Shown here: positions 53,909-64,000 of the stretch, in pieces
Position numbering within the stretch: the first letter of the stretch is position 1
Layout: each line of letters starts with the position of its first letter
Assembly: GCA_958510825.1 (NCBI GenBank)
Contig: OY294048.1
Coordinates: 15,455,589 to 15,519,588 of the forward strand
Direction: 5' to 3'
Length of the DNA: 64,000 bases
DNA from: Brachypterus glaber
Taxonomy: Eukaryota; Arthropoda; Insecta; Coleoptera; Kateretidae
Notes under the pieces: generated by a model
Database searches by the model: none
What the model was told of the DNA's origin: nothing
The model's input: the letters and a program-made list of their open reading frames with translations, nothing else
Position numbers and translations under genes: made by a program

Positions 53909-55130
53909 TATAGCTGTAGTTTAAATTTTTATAAAATAAACATTTAATATTTTTTTACTGTAAAATGTAAATTTGCCCCAGAATGGCGCAGATTCAACAA
54001 AGACCAGGGGCATTTTTAAACATTAGTAATATTAAACATACATATACCACAAAGGCTTATTTAGTCGTTTAATTTAAATACTTATGGATGTTAGAGCGAC
54101 TGGTTGAATGTGCCTCTTGGTTAACCATCCGCCATTTCCCCTAAACGTAAAAAAAGTCTTTGGTTAACCCTTTATAGCAGATTACGACGAATAAAATTTT
54201 TTACAAAAGCTTATTATTGTTATTTTATAAAGATAACCCTAGCTAAATTTTATTAAAAAAGTCCTTTTTTATATGCAGCAGACTGATATATCGACCAGTA
54301 TCCCTTAAGGCAAATGTCAATGTGCTACTGCTTTTCAGAAACTAATTCTAAAAATGAACACACAAAAACAGTTTTCCTTTGATAAGGCACAAAAAATCCA
54401 TGCTTTTGTGGCATAAGTACTTAGCGTACACCTACTGGTTGAAAATTTACCGATTTTCGCAAGCATTCGTAGGTGCTTGTCGTTTTTCTATTCCAGTGTT
54501 CGTTGCACAATAGAACTAGTCATCTAGTCAAATATTAGACTTGTGCCTGTTTGATACAAATGTTTTTTTCGGTTTGGTTAAAATGTCAGCAGTAACCTAT
54601 GAAAATTATCTACTGTGGGATGAAGAGGGTCAAAAATCCTTACGTAGTTTGTGCACGAACCCCAACAACAACTTCTCGTCTAAGTTATCTCGAAAGTAAA
54701 AACACTAGTAATTTGCAAACATAACATTATTCAACGTGGATAATTAAAATTATGTCAAACATCGGTAAAATATGATTGATGCCATTATTAGGCTCCGCCC
54801 CCGTCCCCATTAGCCCTTAGACAAACAGACAGGGCTAATTGCCAGTGGGTCGACCCGTAAAACCCGGAAGTAAACAAATGTTAATGTCGTTTTCGGTTAA
54901 TTATGGTTTCTGCTAAAAACGTCTGTCCCAATGGGGTGGCTATCCATGAGTGGCGCTTACATTCTTTTCTTTTAAATGGGTTCCAACTTCCATGGTATAG
55001 ATTACGTATCACTCAAGTGGGTGCAATCGATAGTTTTTTTTTAACTAAAGATTAACATTAAAACTGACAATGATTCTCGTTTTTGATGATCTGCCAGATG
55101 TCAAGTCAAGAGTTTTTGAATTATGAAATA
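53909..55130. other. Non-coding, with one small unexplained ORF
   Basis: An ATG frame at about 54583-54700 encodes MSAVTYENYLLWDEEGQKSL and 18 more residues before a stop; unrecognised. 54785-54875 (CTCCGCCCCCGTCCCCATTA, GTGGGTCGACCCGTAAAACC) is GC-richer. Confidence 0.3.
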
Positions 55131-55510
55131 TTTTTTTTTCTATTTTGTGACTCTTATAAGCTCATAATCACACGCATTTTGCGTGTTCTTATAGGCCCAT
55201 AAGAGGTCTACTTGTTTTTCTTTTGGGTGGGCCGACAAAAGCCTATCGCTTGACGTTTTCCGTGCAAATGTGAACGTCGCTTTAAAGTTTAATTTTCTAC
55301 AAAATTTTGTGTTTAGGTTATTTTTTACCGTGTTTTGTGGCTTGGTCACTTGCAGTGAAAAAGAGAAGAAATTACTATAAAATATATCAAAATACTATTT
55401 GTTCTTAAAATTTTAAACATGGCGAAAACTGAAATGCCAACCCGAAACAAAACTCCTTAAATCAGTCATCAATTTAAATGTAAGTTTTTTAAAATTTTAG
55501 AGTATAAAGC
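55131..55510 (+). repeat. Repeat I, copy 2
   Basis: Same order of blocks as 21515-21905: hairpin CTTATAAGCTCATAATC.., TTGACGTTTTCCGTGC, AAATTTTGTGTTTAGGTTAT, AACATGGCGAAAACTG, AAATCAGTCATCAATTTAAA. About 90 percent alike. No conserved frame. Confidence 0.75.
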
Positions 55511-56464
55511 ACTCGTTTCATAACACGTTTTTAGCGCACAAGTACTTTGAAAACTTGTTTTCTACACTACGTAAGTTTGAGTTTTATTATTTGGTTTCTT
55601 CTCTGTAGCAAAATTTAATGACCTTGATGGTACATGCGGGTACATGGTAAGCAACTTCATATACTACTACGCTTATAAAAATCCAGGACACTCAAAAATT
55701 TTATCTTCTATTAAGCCAATCTGAGAGTGTATTTACTTAATGAAATACGCAAATTTGAAAAAACAGCTAAAATTAATGACATAAGGTCAAAAACAATTAA
55801 AAATTATTTTTATTTTCAATTTTAATTCATTATTTTTATTGAGGCTGTCTAAAAAACTTTGTGTGTGCCATAGCCGAAACTTTTCTAGACTCGCTTTTTT
55901 GCAGGCCTTGTACCTCGTCTTTTTGGAAGCCTCCTGCTCCGGTTTACAAATTAGATTGTTCCAGAAAATACGTTTTTTGGAGTCTTGGTACACAAAAAAC
56001 TATTAGGTTGATAGTATACTTTTACATTTAACCATATTCCAGTTTGATAGGAAAATAGGCAGGATCGGGAGAGAGCCTTCTTGTCAGGCTTACTAGCATA
56101 TTAAACTCAACTTTTATAGTTAATCAAGAGGTTAATCATGTCCAGCAACTAAAAATAAATTAAAAAACTCGGATTTGCACTGTGTTTTTTTGTTTAAAAC
56201 GATTCGCTCAAACAATTATTCTTCATTAGATAAAATACCGGTCGCAGTGTACAAAATGCATATTCATAGGATGCAAATGGCACAAAGACACTTAACGCGG
56301 ATTCGCGTGAAAAACCACATTGCGATTAGATATCGACGAGTCACCGAGAGACTTTAAATATTTGAAGATCCCACGAAAACAACAAGACTTTTTTGTTAAA
56401 AAATAACAAAAATGAAGATCAAGACATAATAAAAAAAACGTACGCTTGAGTGGACATTAGCAAA
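55511..56464. other. AT-rich non-coding
   Basis: Short frames only (55787-55993 minus, 56175-56357 plus) without domains. Confidence 0.4.
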
Positions 56465-56642
56465 TAACAGAAGCTTTCTGTATTTGGATATATATCAATA
56501 TATCGCACCCTGATCGGTAGAATCAATCAGAGCAGTAATAGTTCACTAAAAACATATTTACCGAAAATTTGTTATGACACTGTTCTGTAACGGGTGCGAT
56601 ATATGCTATATAGCATTTATTATAAATAATAAATGCTATATA
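56465..56642. repeat. Inverted repeat with AT palindrome
   Basis: ATATCGCACCCTG and GTAACGGGTGCGATAT are inverted at the ends. Just inside the right is a palindrome GCTATATAGCATTTATTATA..TAATAAATGCTATATA. Probably a small foldback element. Confidence 0.55.
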
Positions 56643-56754
56643 CAGAAATCATCTATTTTTAATAATAAAAAACTTTTAAAAATCCTAAAATAATATACCT
56701 TAGAAAAACATTAGGAATATGAATAATAGAAAGATTTAAAAACATAGAAATAAG

Positions 56755-56950
56755 GCCAAAGGCTAGAAATTTTACCACTCATACACAAAATAGAAAAAAA
56801 AATCTTGAATGGTTAAGATACATAATTCTAAAAAGCCGCAGCCGCAGATGCGTGCCGCTTGCTGATGCCGTTATCAAAAAACCGCCCTAGATACCTAGTC
56901 CAGGACAGGAAGTGGAGAAGATAAACAAAACGAAAACTTCTGGAAAAAAG
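56755..56950 (+). pseudogene. Possible degenerate LINE fragment (RTE-like C-terminus)
   Basis: A frame reads KILEWLRYIILKSRSRRC near 56800-56850, reminiscent of the W..LRWYGHV..R block that ends several LINE ORF2s. It is followed by PPLIPSPGQEVEK-like residues. Several stops. This is weak. Confidence 0.25.
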
Positions 56951-58097
56951 GAAAGATTAATTAGTAAAGTACCCTAAAGATAATTAACTTATAATTAGTA
57001 TTATAATACTCCAAATAATGCAAAATATCGGACAATGGATAAGTACTATCCAATTCACAAGGAAAAAAATTAAAGGTTATTTCGGTGTGATCTTTTCTTG
57101 TCCATGAATACAGTTTATGGTTGGCGATGGCAAGCGCAGATTAGCGCCACATGCGAAATGGCAAAAATCCATATTTCTATGCTAATCGTACGGTTTTCGT
57201 TTCAATAATACATGTGTTCAAGATTTCAGATAGATAAAAGTTTATTGATTATGGCTCGATGCATACAAGTTGTATACCGTGACATTACGAATGTAAACAA
57301 ACGATAACTTGAAAATGTTTTTTATGGGCGAATCGATTTTTCAGCTATACAAAGTGAAGTGATCCTGTGGAAAATTATAATTATTATATTAAAGGTCAAT
57401 TTATCCTTTTATTTTAAGGTTTAGTTAATCCAATCAGGAACATTAAATGTTAAGAAATTTTTTCAATCAAGAGATGAGATACATTTCTGCTTTAAACTGG
57501 ATTATTCGTCTTTTAGGTTTAATTTTTAAGGCCTTTTTTTAAAAAACAACAAAGTGCATTTCAAAGTAAATGTACCTTAATTAAAAAATTAAATAAAAGG
57601 ACTTGACCCTACTGGAGGTGTATCAGATTTTAGAGTTTTAACATATTTAAATTGTTAATAAATGCTTTATGTTATATGCAGATAGATTTTGATCAAATTG
57701 CATTATTGAAATTATTATTGTATTTGCATTACTGAATAAATAAAATATACAATAAAACAACTTTGAAAGTCCATACTGAATATTATACTTTTTTCGAGAG
57801 AGAAAAAAAAAACATTACCTGACCGACGAATTGTTGTCAAACTGCAAAATAACAAAGCCATTCGGTCCATTCTAGCCTACTTGTCAATCCTATAATAGAC
57901 CTAATTAAGTCGCAGAAGTCAATAAAACGTAAGATCATTATCCAAATATGTCAAATAGGAAGTCGTTAGCCAACTATTTTAAATATTCTGATTTGCGTAG
58001 AAACGCACTACTTGTCAATACGATAATTACTTCCTCAAGTAATTAATCTTTTTTTGTTGTTATATTTTAATATGTATAATCTAGAATGCTTAAATTC
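56951..58097. other. AT-rich non-coding
   Basis: No coding or repeat structure seen. Confidence 0.5.
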
Positions 58098-58180
58098 GAG
58101 GTGGGTATTACGGCCGAAAGCGAGGTTTGTTAGTAGTGGCAGCACTGATTTCAGTGGCTCTCAAACCATAGGCATATCAC
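58098..58180 (+). repeat. Repeat S, copy 2
   Basis: GTGGGTATTACGGCCGAAAG and AGTAGTGGCAGCACTGATTT match 34195-34280. Confidence 0.6.
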
Positions 58181-59784
58181 AGTCGGTTCGTGTTCGGCAT
58201 AGGGGCATGGCCGACCGTTTTAACAAGTGATATGTCTCGGAAATTTAATTGTTAAATGTTGTGTCTTGATAAAGTTTGTAAAGCTTTATTTGTAATTACT
58301 AATCGCATAACAAAGTATTTTTTATTTAAATTTATCTCTTATTTTCTTCTTTGATCGAATAGGATTTTAATATAGTGTCGCAAAGCTGAGACCAACCTTT
58401 GGTGTCACGATTTTAAATCCTAGAATTCCTTAAAGAGAACTGTGCACAGTGCAAAAAGTGCATTATATGCAAAATTATTAAAGAATACATAAAATAGCTC
58501 ACTAAACACAAAAACAAGTCCAAAATATTCACACAACGGGCTGTTATCAATGGCTGTCAAACTTAACAATCGCTGACTATTTCACAAACAATATATAGGC
58601 CAATCAAAACCTTGCATTTTTAGTTTCTTGACCAATCACATCAAAATGAATTTGACAATTTTTGAAGAAGTGCAATTATCACTTGGGTACTATGGAAACA
58701 AGAAACTGACAGTTACTGACATCTTTATAAATGTTGTATTTTTGCAAAATGTGTTTTTAATTTGTATTTTTATTGATAAGCAATATAAATGCTTATTTTA
58801 TTACCAAAACATCCTAGGTATAAACCCTAGTTCATTTCAGATAATATATTATATTGTATGCACTTTACATCTTAAAAGCTTTAAATCACTGATATTCATA
58901 AATTTTAATTTATTTAATTAAATATTGCTATTAAAAACAGGCCACCCAAAACTAATTTAAACACTTATTTATTAAAAATATATTTACCATAAAGAAGTAA
59001 ATAATTTACTCCTTTTAAATGACGGAAATCACAACATTAAATGACTGCGCTGGCACCAGTACAGCGTTGCCAAACTTTATTAGAAACCGATTGTAAATTG
59101 TTTTTTTTTACGGGTGGAAACACCCGTTATTTTATTTCTTTTCAGTTGAAAACCAAATTTTTTAAATAAAAAAAAGCAATGATCTTTATTTAAATGCTAA
59201 AATATATGATAACAACTATTTTATGGGAATAATCTCAAGCATAAAATATCCCTCAAGCAAAGTTTAGACCTGGCAACATTCGCGAACAAGTGAACATCGT
59301 GGTTTTAAAAAGCGCGGCAAATTTGAGATTTAATATTTTAGTTATAGTTGTAAAGTAATATTGTTGTTTAGTTCTTAAATTTTTAATTTAAATATCAAAC
59401 AACATTAAACATGGTAAAATTCTATACTTCCTTCTTTTGCTTGTGAAATAGTCTTTTAAAATACCATTCGTGCATGTTGAATTTTATACATATTTTTTTT
59501 ACTGTATATAAAAAAAACATTTTGCTGCATTTTTCGTGCATTTTTCGTCAAAATTCCTCGACCTGCGGTCTCGAAATTTTGTAAGACGAAAAACGGACTC
59601 AAACAATTGCCAAGCAAAATATTTTTTTAATAAAGTAAAAAAATTATCGATAATTCAACATGCACTTATATTACTACTGACAATTCCTGATGATATGTAA
59701 CTATTAATACTGAAATTGAATTATTGTAAATTTAATCGTATTTTTATCTACAATTTTGGTTCAGACTGAACCGCTCATGGTACT
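58181..59784. other. AT-rich non-coding
   Basis: A 97-codon frame at 58628-58921 has low-complexity hydrophobic composition and no domain. At 59113-59132 a CGGGTGGAAACACCCG hairpin (GAAA loop) sits in T-rich sequence. 59530-59600 is an inverted TTTTCGTC..GACGAAAA hairpin. Confidence 0.4.
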
Positions 59785-60000
59785 TAAATCACTTCCTACA
59801 GTCGTCCACCTAAATGTGTAAGCAACGTCTCAATAATATGTCCGGAAAATCAGTTCGATTAATCATCGAGGAGCCTTTGAAAGATAAACAACTCCCAAGA
59901 TTTCATCAATGGAGTCATTAATTTCCCGACATTTTGCTTTTCATTAATCTCACGGTACGATACTAACTCTGGCGACGGGCCACGTCAAACCCGGTTAAGG
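59785..60000. other. Apparently unique island with homeodomain-like words
   Basis: CGATTAATCATCGAGGAGCC, GAGTCATTAATTTCCCGACA and CATTAATCTCACGGTACGAT are spaced over 120 bp. GGCGACGGGCCACGTCAAAC follows. No repeats. The look is that of conserved non-coding regulatory DNA, but this is inference. Confidence 0.3.
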
Positions 60001-60369
60001 AAAAAGTGAATCATTTAGAGACATAATTTAAAGTTAGTCTTAAAGCCAATGCAGTTGTAATTCATATAATGTACAATAACTAAGCAATTCTATCTAAAGA
60101 AAAATGTTAGGAACTTTTTCTATTTTTCAGGAAATTTGTAGGCAATCCTAGTTATATTTTATTTATATTTCAGTGATTTTTTTTTCTTTTTTACTGACAT
60201 ATTATATTACAGATAAAAAACCATCAAGATAAATAAAGGTAATACATAACCAACAAAAACAAAATTATTGTAAACTTTCCCAAATGTAAAACTGTGTAAA
60301 ACGATCAAAAATAAATTTATCGACTTGCATTGGAATTCCATTACACTGAGATATGAGAGCTTACTAGAC

Positions 60370-60720
60370 AGATGTAAAATGGAATAGTCCAACCCATTCA
60401 GATAAATGACCAAGAAATTAAATACTTAGGCATTACGATATCCAAAAACCTCACTTGGGATCAGCACGTCAAAATCACCCTCCAAACAGCTGTCGTCTCT
60501 CCAAACTCTACCCCATAATAGGTTAGAAAAGCCCCATTTCCATTAAAAACAAACTCCTACTCTACAACCAAACCCTAAACCCATTACTCCTCTATGAAGC
60601 TCCAGCCTGAAATAAAATCACCCTTAACAATACGCTTTTAGCCAAACTTCAGTCCTTCCAAAACAAGTTACTCAGAATATGCCTGGATGACCCCTGGTTC
60701 ATGAATAGACCAGGCGGTAT
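60370..60720 (+). pseudogene. LINE E: jockey-like RT C-terminal remnant
   Basis: A frame gives IQINDQEIKYLGITISKNLTWDQHV, then after a shift KSPISIKNKLLLYNQTLNPL, then LLAKLQSFQNKLLRICLDDPWF. These are the conserved 'I-KYLGV-LD--LTW--H', 'NKL-LY---L-P--LY' and 'LQ--QNK-LR' blocks downstream of the RT palm in jockey-clade ORF2. At least three stops or frameshifts. No catalytic residues. Confidence 0.8.
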
Positions 60721-61263
60721 CTGTTTTAGGTTGGGTGAATCGGATAGTATCCTACATTTTTGGATCAATGGGTCCAGATGCTCACTAGAAACAATAATTT
60801 CACTATGCGCATAAAATAAACCGTGGGCTTCACTTTTTATTTAACAAAATCGAGAAGAAATTTATTTTTTTCTCCTTTTTGTTCATATATCTCTGGAACT
60901 ATTCATTTCAGACAAATATTGAAGAGGAAAAAAAGTTTTAAAAAGTATAAAATTACATACATGATAAAATTGGTTGCATATCGAAAAAATAATTATAATT
61001 ATTGCAAAAATAGTAAAATCACAAAAAAGGGGTAAAAAAATCGAGATTTTCCCAAACAACCGCATTTCAAATTTTCTATATTACAATCACAAATACCTCA
61101 CCACTTACAAAAAGATTAAAAATGTTCTCCATCAGTGATGGTGCCCACGAATTCCCGACAGATGCATTTCAAGCATCAGTGAGCTAGTTTTACTCACTAG
61201 GGTCACTGATGATTTGATGCTGATGATGTATAGAAACTGTTGCTATAGAGAATGTATACCAAA

Positions 61264-61267
<4 letters not shown>
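60721..61267. other. AT-rich non-coding
   Basis: 61130-61225 holds a small imperfect inverted repeat (CATCAGTGATGGT, AGCATCAGTGAGC, CTCACTAGGGTCACTGATGA). No gene. Confidence 0.4.

Positions 61268-61301
<34 letters not shown>
61268..61301. repeat. (TA)n microsatellite
   Basis: About 17 TA units. Confidence 0.95.
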
Positions 61302-61303
<2 letters not shown>

Positions 61304-61727
61304 AGTATGCTTTATTCCAAGCTGGAGCCTCTTAAAGGGGTGTCGGTTTTAACCTAGCTGATTTATTTTTAAATATATAAGTGAGTGGATTAAGATTAAG
61401 CTTAACGTATAAAATAAGCTTTATAACCAATAAAATTAATTACCTACAACGAAAAATATGTAAGTTTACTTTATCGACTATAATGAAACAAAATATCTCT
61501 TAATTTTTATTGTTCATAAAAGAATAAACAAGAAAATACTATTACAGAAGAAAAAATAAAACTAACAAAGCTATTTTGACTCATGGTATTATTAATATCA
61601 AACGATTTCGTTAAAAAAAATACCAGCTTTTATAGCTTAGCATAAATGAGTATAAATAGAGCTTCGCAAGCTGACTGGGTAACCCCAGTCAAAAACTTTA
61701 TACGACCCATATAAACCACATAATCTC
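61302..61727. other. AT-rich non-coding
   Basis: Nothing recognised. Confidence 0.5.
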
Positions 61728-61763
61728 TCTCTCTCTGTGTCTCTCTGTGTCTCTCTGTCTTTG

Positions 61764-61842
<79 letters not shown>

Positions 61843-61923
61843 CACTTTCTCTCTCTTTATCTCTCTTTCTCTCTCTTTCTCTATCTTTCTCTCTCGTTCT
61901 CTCTCTTTCTCTCTCTTTCTCTC

Positions 61924-61977
<54 letters not shown>

Positions 61978-61992
61978 CCTCTCTCTCTCTTT
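61728..61992. repeat. (CT)n / (CTCTTT)n microsatellite
   Basis: A polypyrimidine tract of about 265 bp: TCTCTGTG units, then pure (CT)n, then CTCTCTTT-type hexamers/octamers. Overlapping Ser/Leu-Phe and Arg/Glu frames in every phase are repeat artefacts. Extreme strand asymmetry could favour triplex DNA. Confidence 0.95.
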
Positions 61993-62999
61993 CTCTTTTA
62001 TTTAAATTCAAATACGAGACTGAGAGGATACGGTCCATGTGGTTGGTTCTGTATATTCTAATAAAGTGCTGTCCAAAAATTACCAGTTACCCTTAATGTT
62101 TGAAGTATGTTTTTATTATTTTAGATATTTTTTTATGGGGTTTTTAAGGGTCAAAAATGGAAATTCTAAAAAAATCAAACAATTTTTAAAAAATTATTTA
62201 TTGTATGATGCAAAAATTTAAATTATACTTTTTAATTTATTTTAAATATGTAATATAAATTAAAAATTACAAAAAATCTTTAAATATTGCTTTTTTCAGC
62301 AAAGAAAGATTGAAAAATCAAACCCACATTTAAAAAAAATAAATAAAAATGAATTGTCGAATAGGGAATTTTATTTGCTTACAAATTATGCATTAAACGA
62401 CTCCCTTTGAATCTAAAAAATTTACCCCTTCCACATTATATTATATAAGTTAAAAATATTAAATAGACGCCAAAAGATAGCTTAAGTCGTCTCATTATAA
62501 AGTGTTCTAATTTTTAAGTTGACATCTCAATTCGTTTAATTGTGGATTTCGAATGGCCCCGGAAAAAGCGTAAGTTTTAAGAGACTACAATTCCTTAAAA
62601 TATAAAATTATGTAGAAACCTGGAAACTACAGTGTTTCAGACGTAAAAAGATTTTTCTCCTACTGTTTTAAGTCGAGTTTTAAGTATTGTTAGAAGCTAG
62701 GGCGTTACGGACAAACAGACAAATTTAGTTAAAATGGATGTCCTATTCGGAAATCGATATATCTCGAAAACTTATAACACTACGACAAAAAATAAATATG
62801 TTAAAAAATAAGCTGTTTTAGAATATTTATTCTACGAGTTAGCTTAAAAAATTTGAATCAAAATATTGGTTTTTCCACCTGTCTTCACAATTTTATTCGT
62901 ATGTTACGTGACGTAAGCTACAGAGGTCCTGAATCGTTTGGTTAAAAGGATTTTTCAATTGACATTACGTTCAATGTGTAAAGCTTACATACAAGCAGA
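61993..62999. other. AT-rich non-coding
   Basis: No gene; a few GC-richer words at 62545-62575 (CGAATGGCCCCGG). Ends in a (GACA)n microsatellite at 63003-63036. Confidence 0.4.
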
Positions 63000-63002
63000 C
63001 AG

Positions 63003-63036
63003 CCAGACAGACGGACAGACAGACAGACAGACAGAC
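63003..63036. repeat. (GACA)n microsatellite
   Basis: CAGACAGACGGACAGACAGA-type run of about eight units. Confidence 0.9.
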
Positions 63037-63159
63037 CGGTATTTTTACAACATTCACTTTTTCAAATCTTCTCGTGTCAGAAAGCAAGCTACTTCTAATA
63101 ATTAGTGTATGTTTAAGTCCTACGAGTATACTGTGTACTGTGTACATTTTATGAGTTGG

Positions 63160-63520
63160 CACCTCTGTGGAATGTGAAAAATTCAAGGTCACCTATACTT
63201 TACGTGCTATAAGAAAATACAATCGAGAACATAACCTTATATCACAAAAAAATAAAGAACTAAATTGGCTTAATATGGAGCAAAGACGAAAACTTCACTG
63301 TCGTTGTTTGTTTCACAAAGTAAATGCAAATGCTCCAAGATATCTTACTGATAGGGTTCGTTTCAGGGGTGATATTCACAGTGTAAATATTAGAAGAAAA
63401 AATACCTTGTCTCTAACTCGCTATTACTTCGCTTTTTATGAACGCTCTTTTTATTATAATTATGTGCAATGCTGCACTCTCATTAAACAAGTTTAAAACA
63501 AACCATTTTATGTAACGTTG
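63160..63520 (+). pseudogene. LINE F: C-terminal end of a non-LTR retrotransposon ORF2
   Basis: The frame open from 63167 to 63496 gives KELNWLNMEQRRKLHCRCLF, HKVNANAPRYLTDRVRF and ERSFYYNYVQ. These are the conserved 'L-W--- RR---K---L--I-----P-YL' and 'ERSF--- ' blocks that end CR1/jockey-type ORF2s. The RT is missing, so the copy is strongly 5'-truncated. Its 3' region ends at an (ATT)n run (63540-63570). Confidence 0.65.
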
Positions 63521-63539
63521 TTATCATAAATACACTTCT

Positions 63540-63570
63540 TTATTATTATTATTATTATTATTTTTACATT
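63540..63570. repeat. (ATT)n run between two opposing LINE ends
   Basis: About nine ATT units. Read on the minus strand it is the (AAT)n tail of the element to the right. On the plus strand it directly follows LINE F. Confidence 0.85.
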
Positions 63571-63633
63571 TACATAATTTCTCAACTAATCTAACTGCTG
63601 GCATATACAGTGACACTTCAAGAGAAATTCATC

Positions 63634-64000
63634 TCATCGTAGAGCACCTAGAAACTTCCTGACGATATGTCATGTTTGTAGGATAGTAGCTTTTTGTAAA
63701 ACAAGGGTCATCATTTCAGGAATTTCTAATTTTTTTAAATTTTCCTTGAGTTTCTTCGACATTACTCCTGTTGCCGAAATAACAATTGGTAAATTTTGAA
63801 CTTTTTTAACTTTCCAAATATGTTGTATTTCTATAGCCAAATTTTCATATTTTTGTATTTTTTCTATTTCAGTCTTAAGAATATTTCGTGTAAGTGGGCA
63901 ACCAATGTCGATTATAACTGCTGACTTATTTTGTTTATCTATTAATAAAATATCAGGTCTGTTATAATCTATTGTTCGACCTGTCCCAATATAGTAGGTA
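63634..64000 (-). pseudogene. C-terminus of an R2-superfamily-like LINE (restriction-like endonuclease region), runs off the window
   Basis: The minus-strand frame runs in from the right edge: TGRTIDYNRPDILLIDKQNK, then SAVIIDIGCPLTRNILKTEI, then EIQHIWKVKKVQNLPIVISA, TGVMSKKLK and LQKATILQT. The RPD..(x)..IID pattern and the following K/E-rich helix match the PD-(D/E)XK-like domain with which R2/R4-type elements nick target DNA. A TGA at 63672-63670 interrupts the family's usual end: the same frame continues HIVRKFLGALR to a stop at 63636-63634, where most relatives read ..TAHILRKVLG. That stop implies recent inactivation or a slightly shorter end. The tail is (AAT)n. The upstream RT lies outside the window. 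Confidence 0.75.

Noticed and set aside
58628..58921. 97-codon hydrophobic frame
   Set aside because: Low-complexity Ile/Phe/Leu/Asn composition typical of translated AT-rich DNA.
61637..62096. Several overlapping Ser/Leu and Arg/Glu open frames on both strands
   Set aside because: They are translations of the (CT)n microsatellite in every phase, not genes.

Overview
This 64 kb window looks like repeat-rich, AT-rich nuclear DNA of an arthropod, most likely an insect. The evidence is the non-LTR retrotransposon families present, Tc1/mariner and hAT-like DNA elements, tRNA-derived SINEs, many MITE-like foldback elements, long microsatellites and one 200-bp assembly gap (25206-25405). A beetle is my guess, but the species cannot be fixed from the sequence. 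There are no bacterial operons, no rRNA, no bona fide tRNA and no CRISPR array. I see no complete host protein-coding gene. The window is best read as a gene desert or a very large intron.

The recognisable proteins are all from mobile elements. LINE A (3023-5198, +) is a decayed reverse transcriptase (RT). LINE B (13335-13973, +; second copy 50249-50400, -) is a pair of 3' stubs with (TAC)n tails. LINE C (26554-29400, +) has a long open ORF2 with endonuclease and RT. LINE D (30835-31730, -) and LINE E (60370-60720, +) are C-terminal remnants. At the right edge, LINE F (63160-63520, +) faces tail to tail with an R2-superfamily-like C-terminus (63634-64000, -). A Tc1 transposase fragment lies at 32129-32422. 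Two SINE copies lie at 19857-20119 and 39061-39340.

Most of the rest is non-autonomous DNA transposons, foldbacks and tandem arrays, often nested. At 20425-22330 an older repeat carries an insert with a 15-bp terminal inverted repeat (TIR) and an exact 8-bp target duplication. The SINE at 19857 splits the arm of a palindrome. A MITE at 15236-15665 interrupts a repeat whose uninterrupted copy is at 17411. Two tandem duplications stand out: 466 bp at 18411-19342 and about 858 bp at 42221-43885.

The most interesting signal is a set of compact hammerhead-ribozyme-like motifs at 7899-7937(-), 10580-10640(-), 10849-10889(+), 31268-31317(+) and 41872-41914(-). Each has the CUGANGA / stem / GAAA / UH order with a tiny helix III, as known for Penelope-like retroelement terminal repeats. 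Several sit in inverted-repeat pairs. No Penelope RT is visible in the window. The copy at 10849-10889 keeps every core base.

A few GC-richer, apparently single-copy islands (5930-6180, 9740-9921, 17570-17770, 29545-29720, 35985-36200, 51960-52260, 59785-60000) are the best candidates for host exons or conserved regulatory DNA. The strongest is a minus-strand segment at 9740-9921, behind a good splice-acceptor tract, that encodes a signal-peptide-like stretch.
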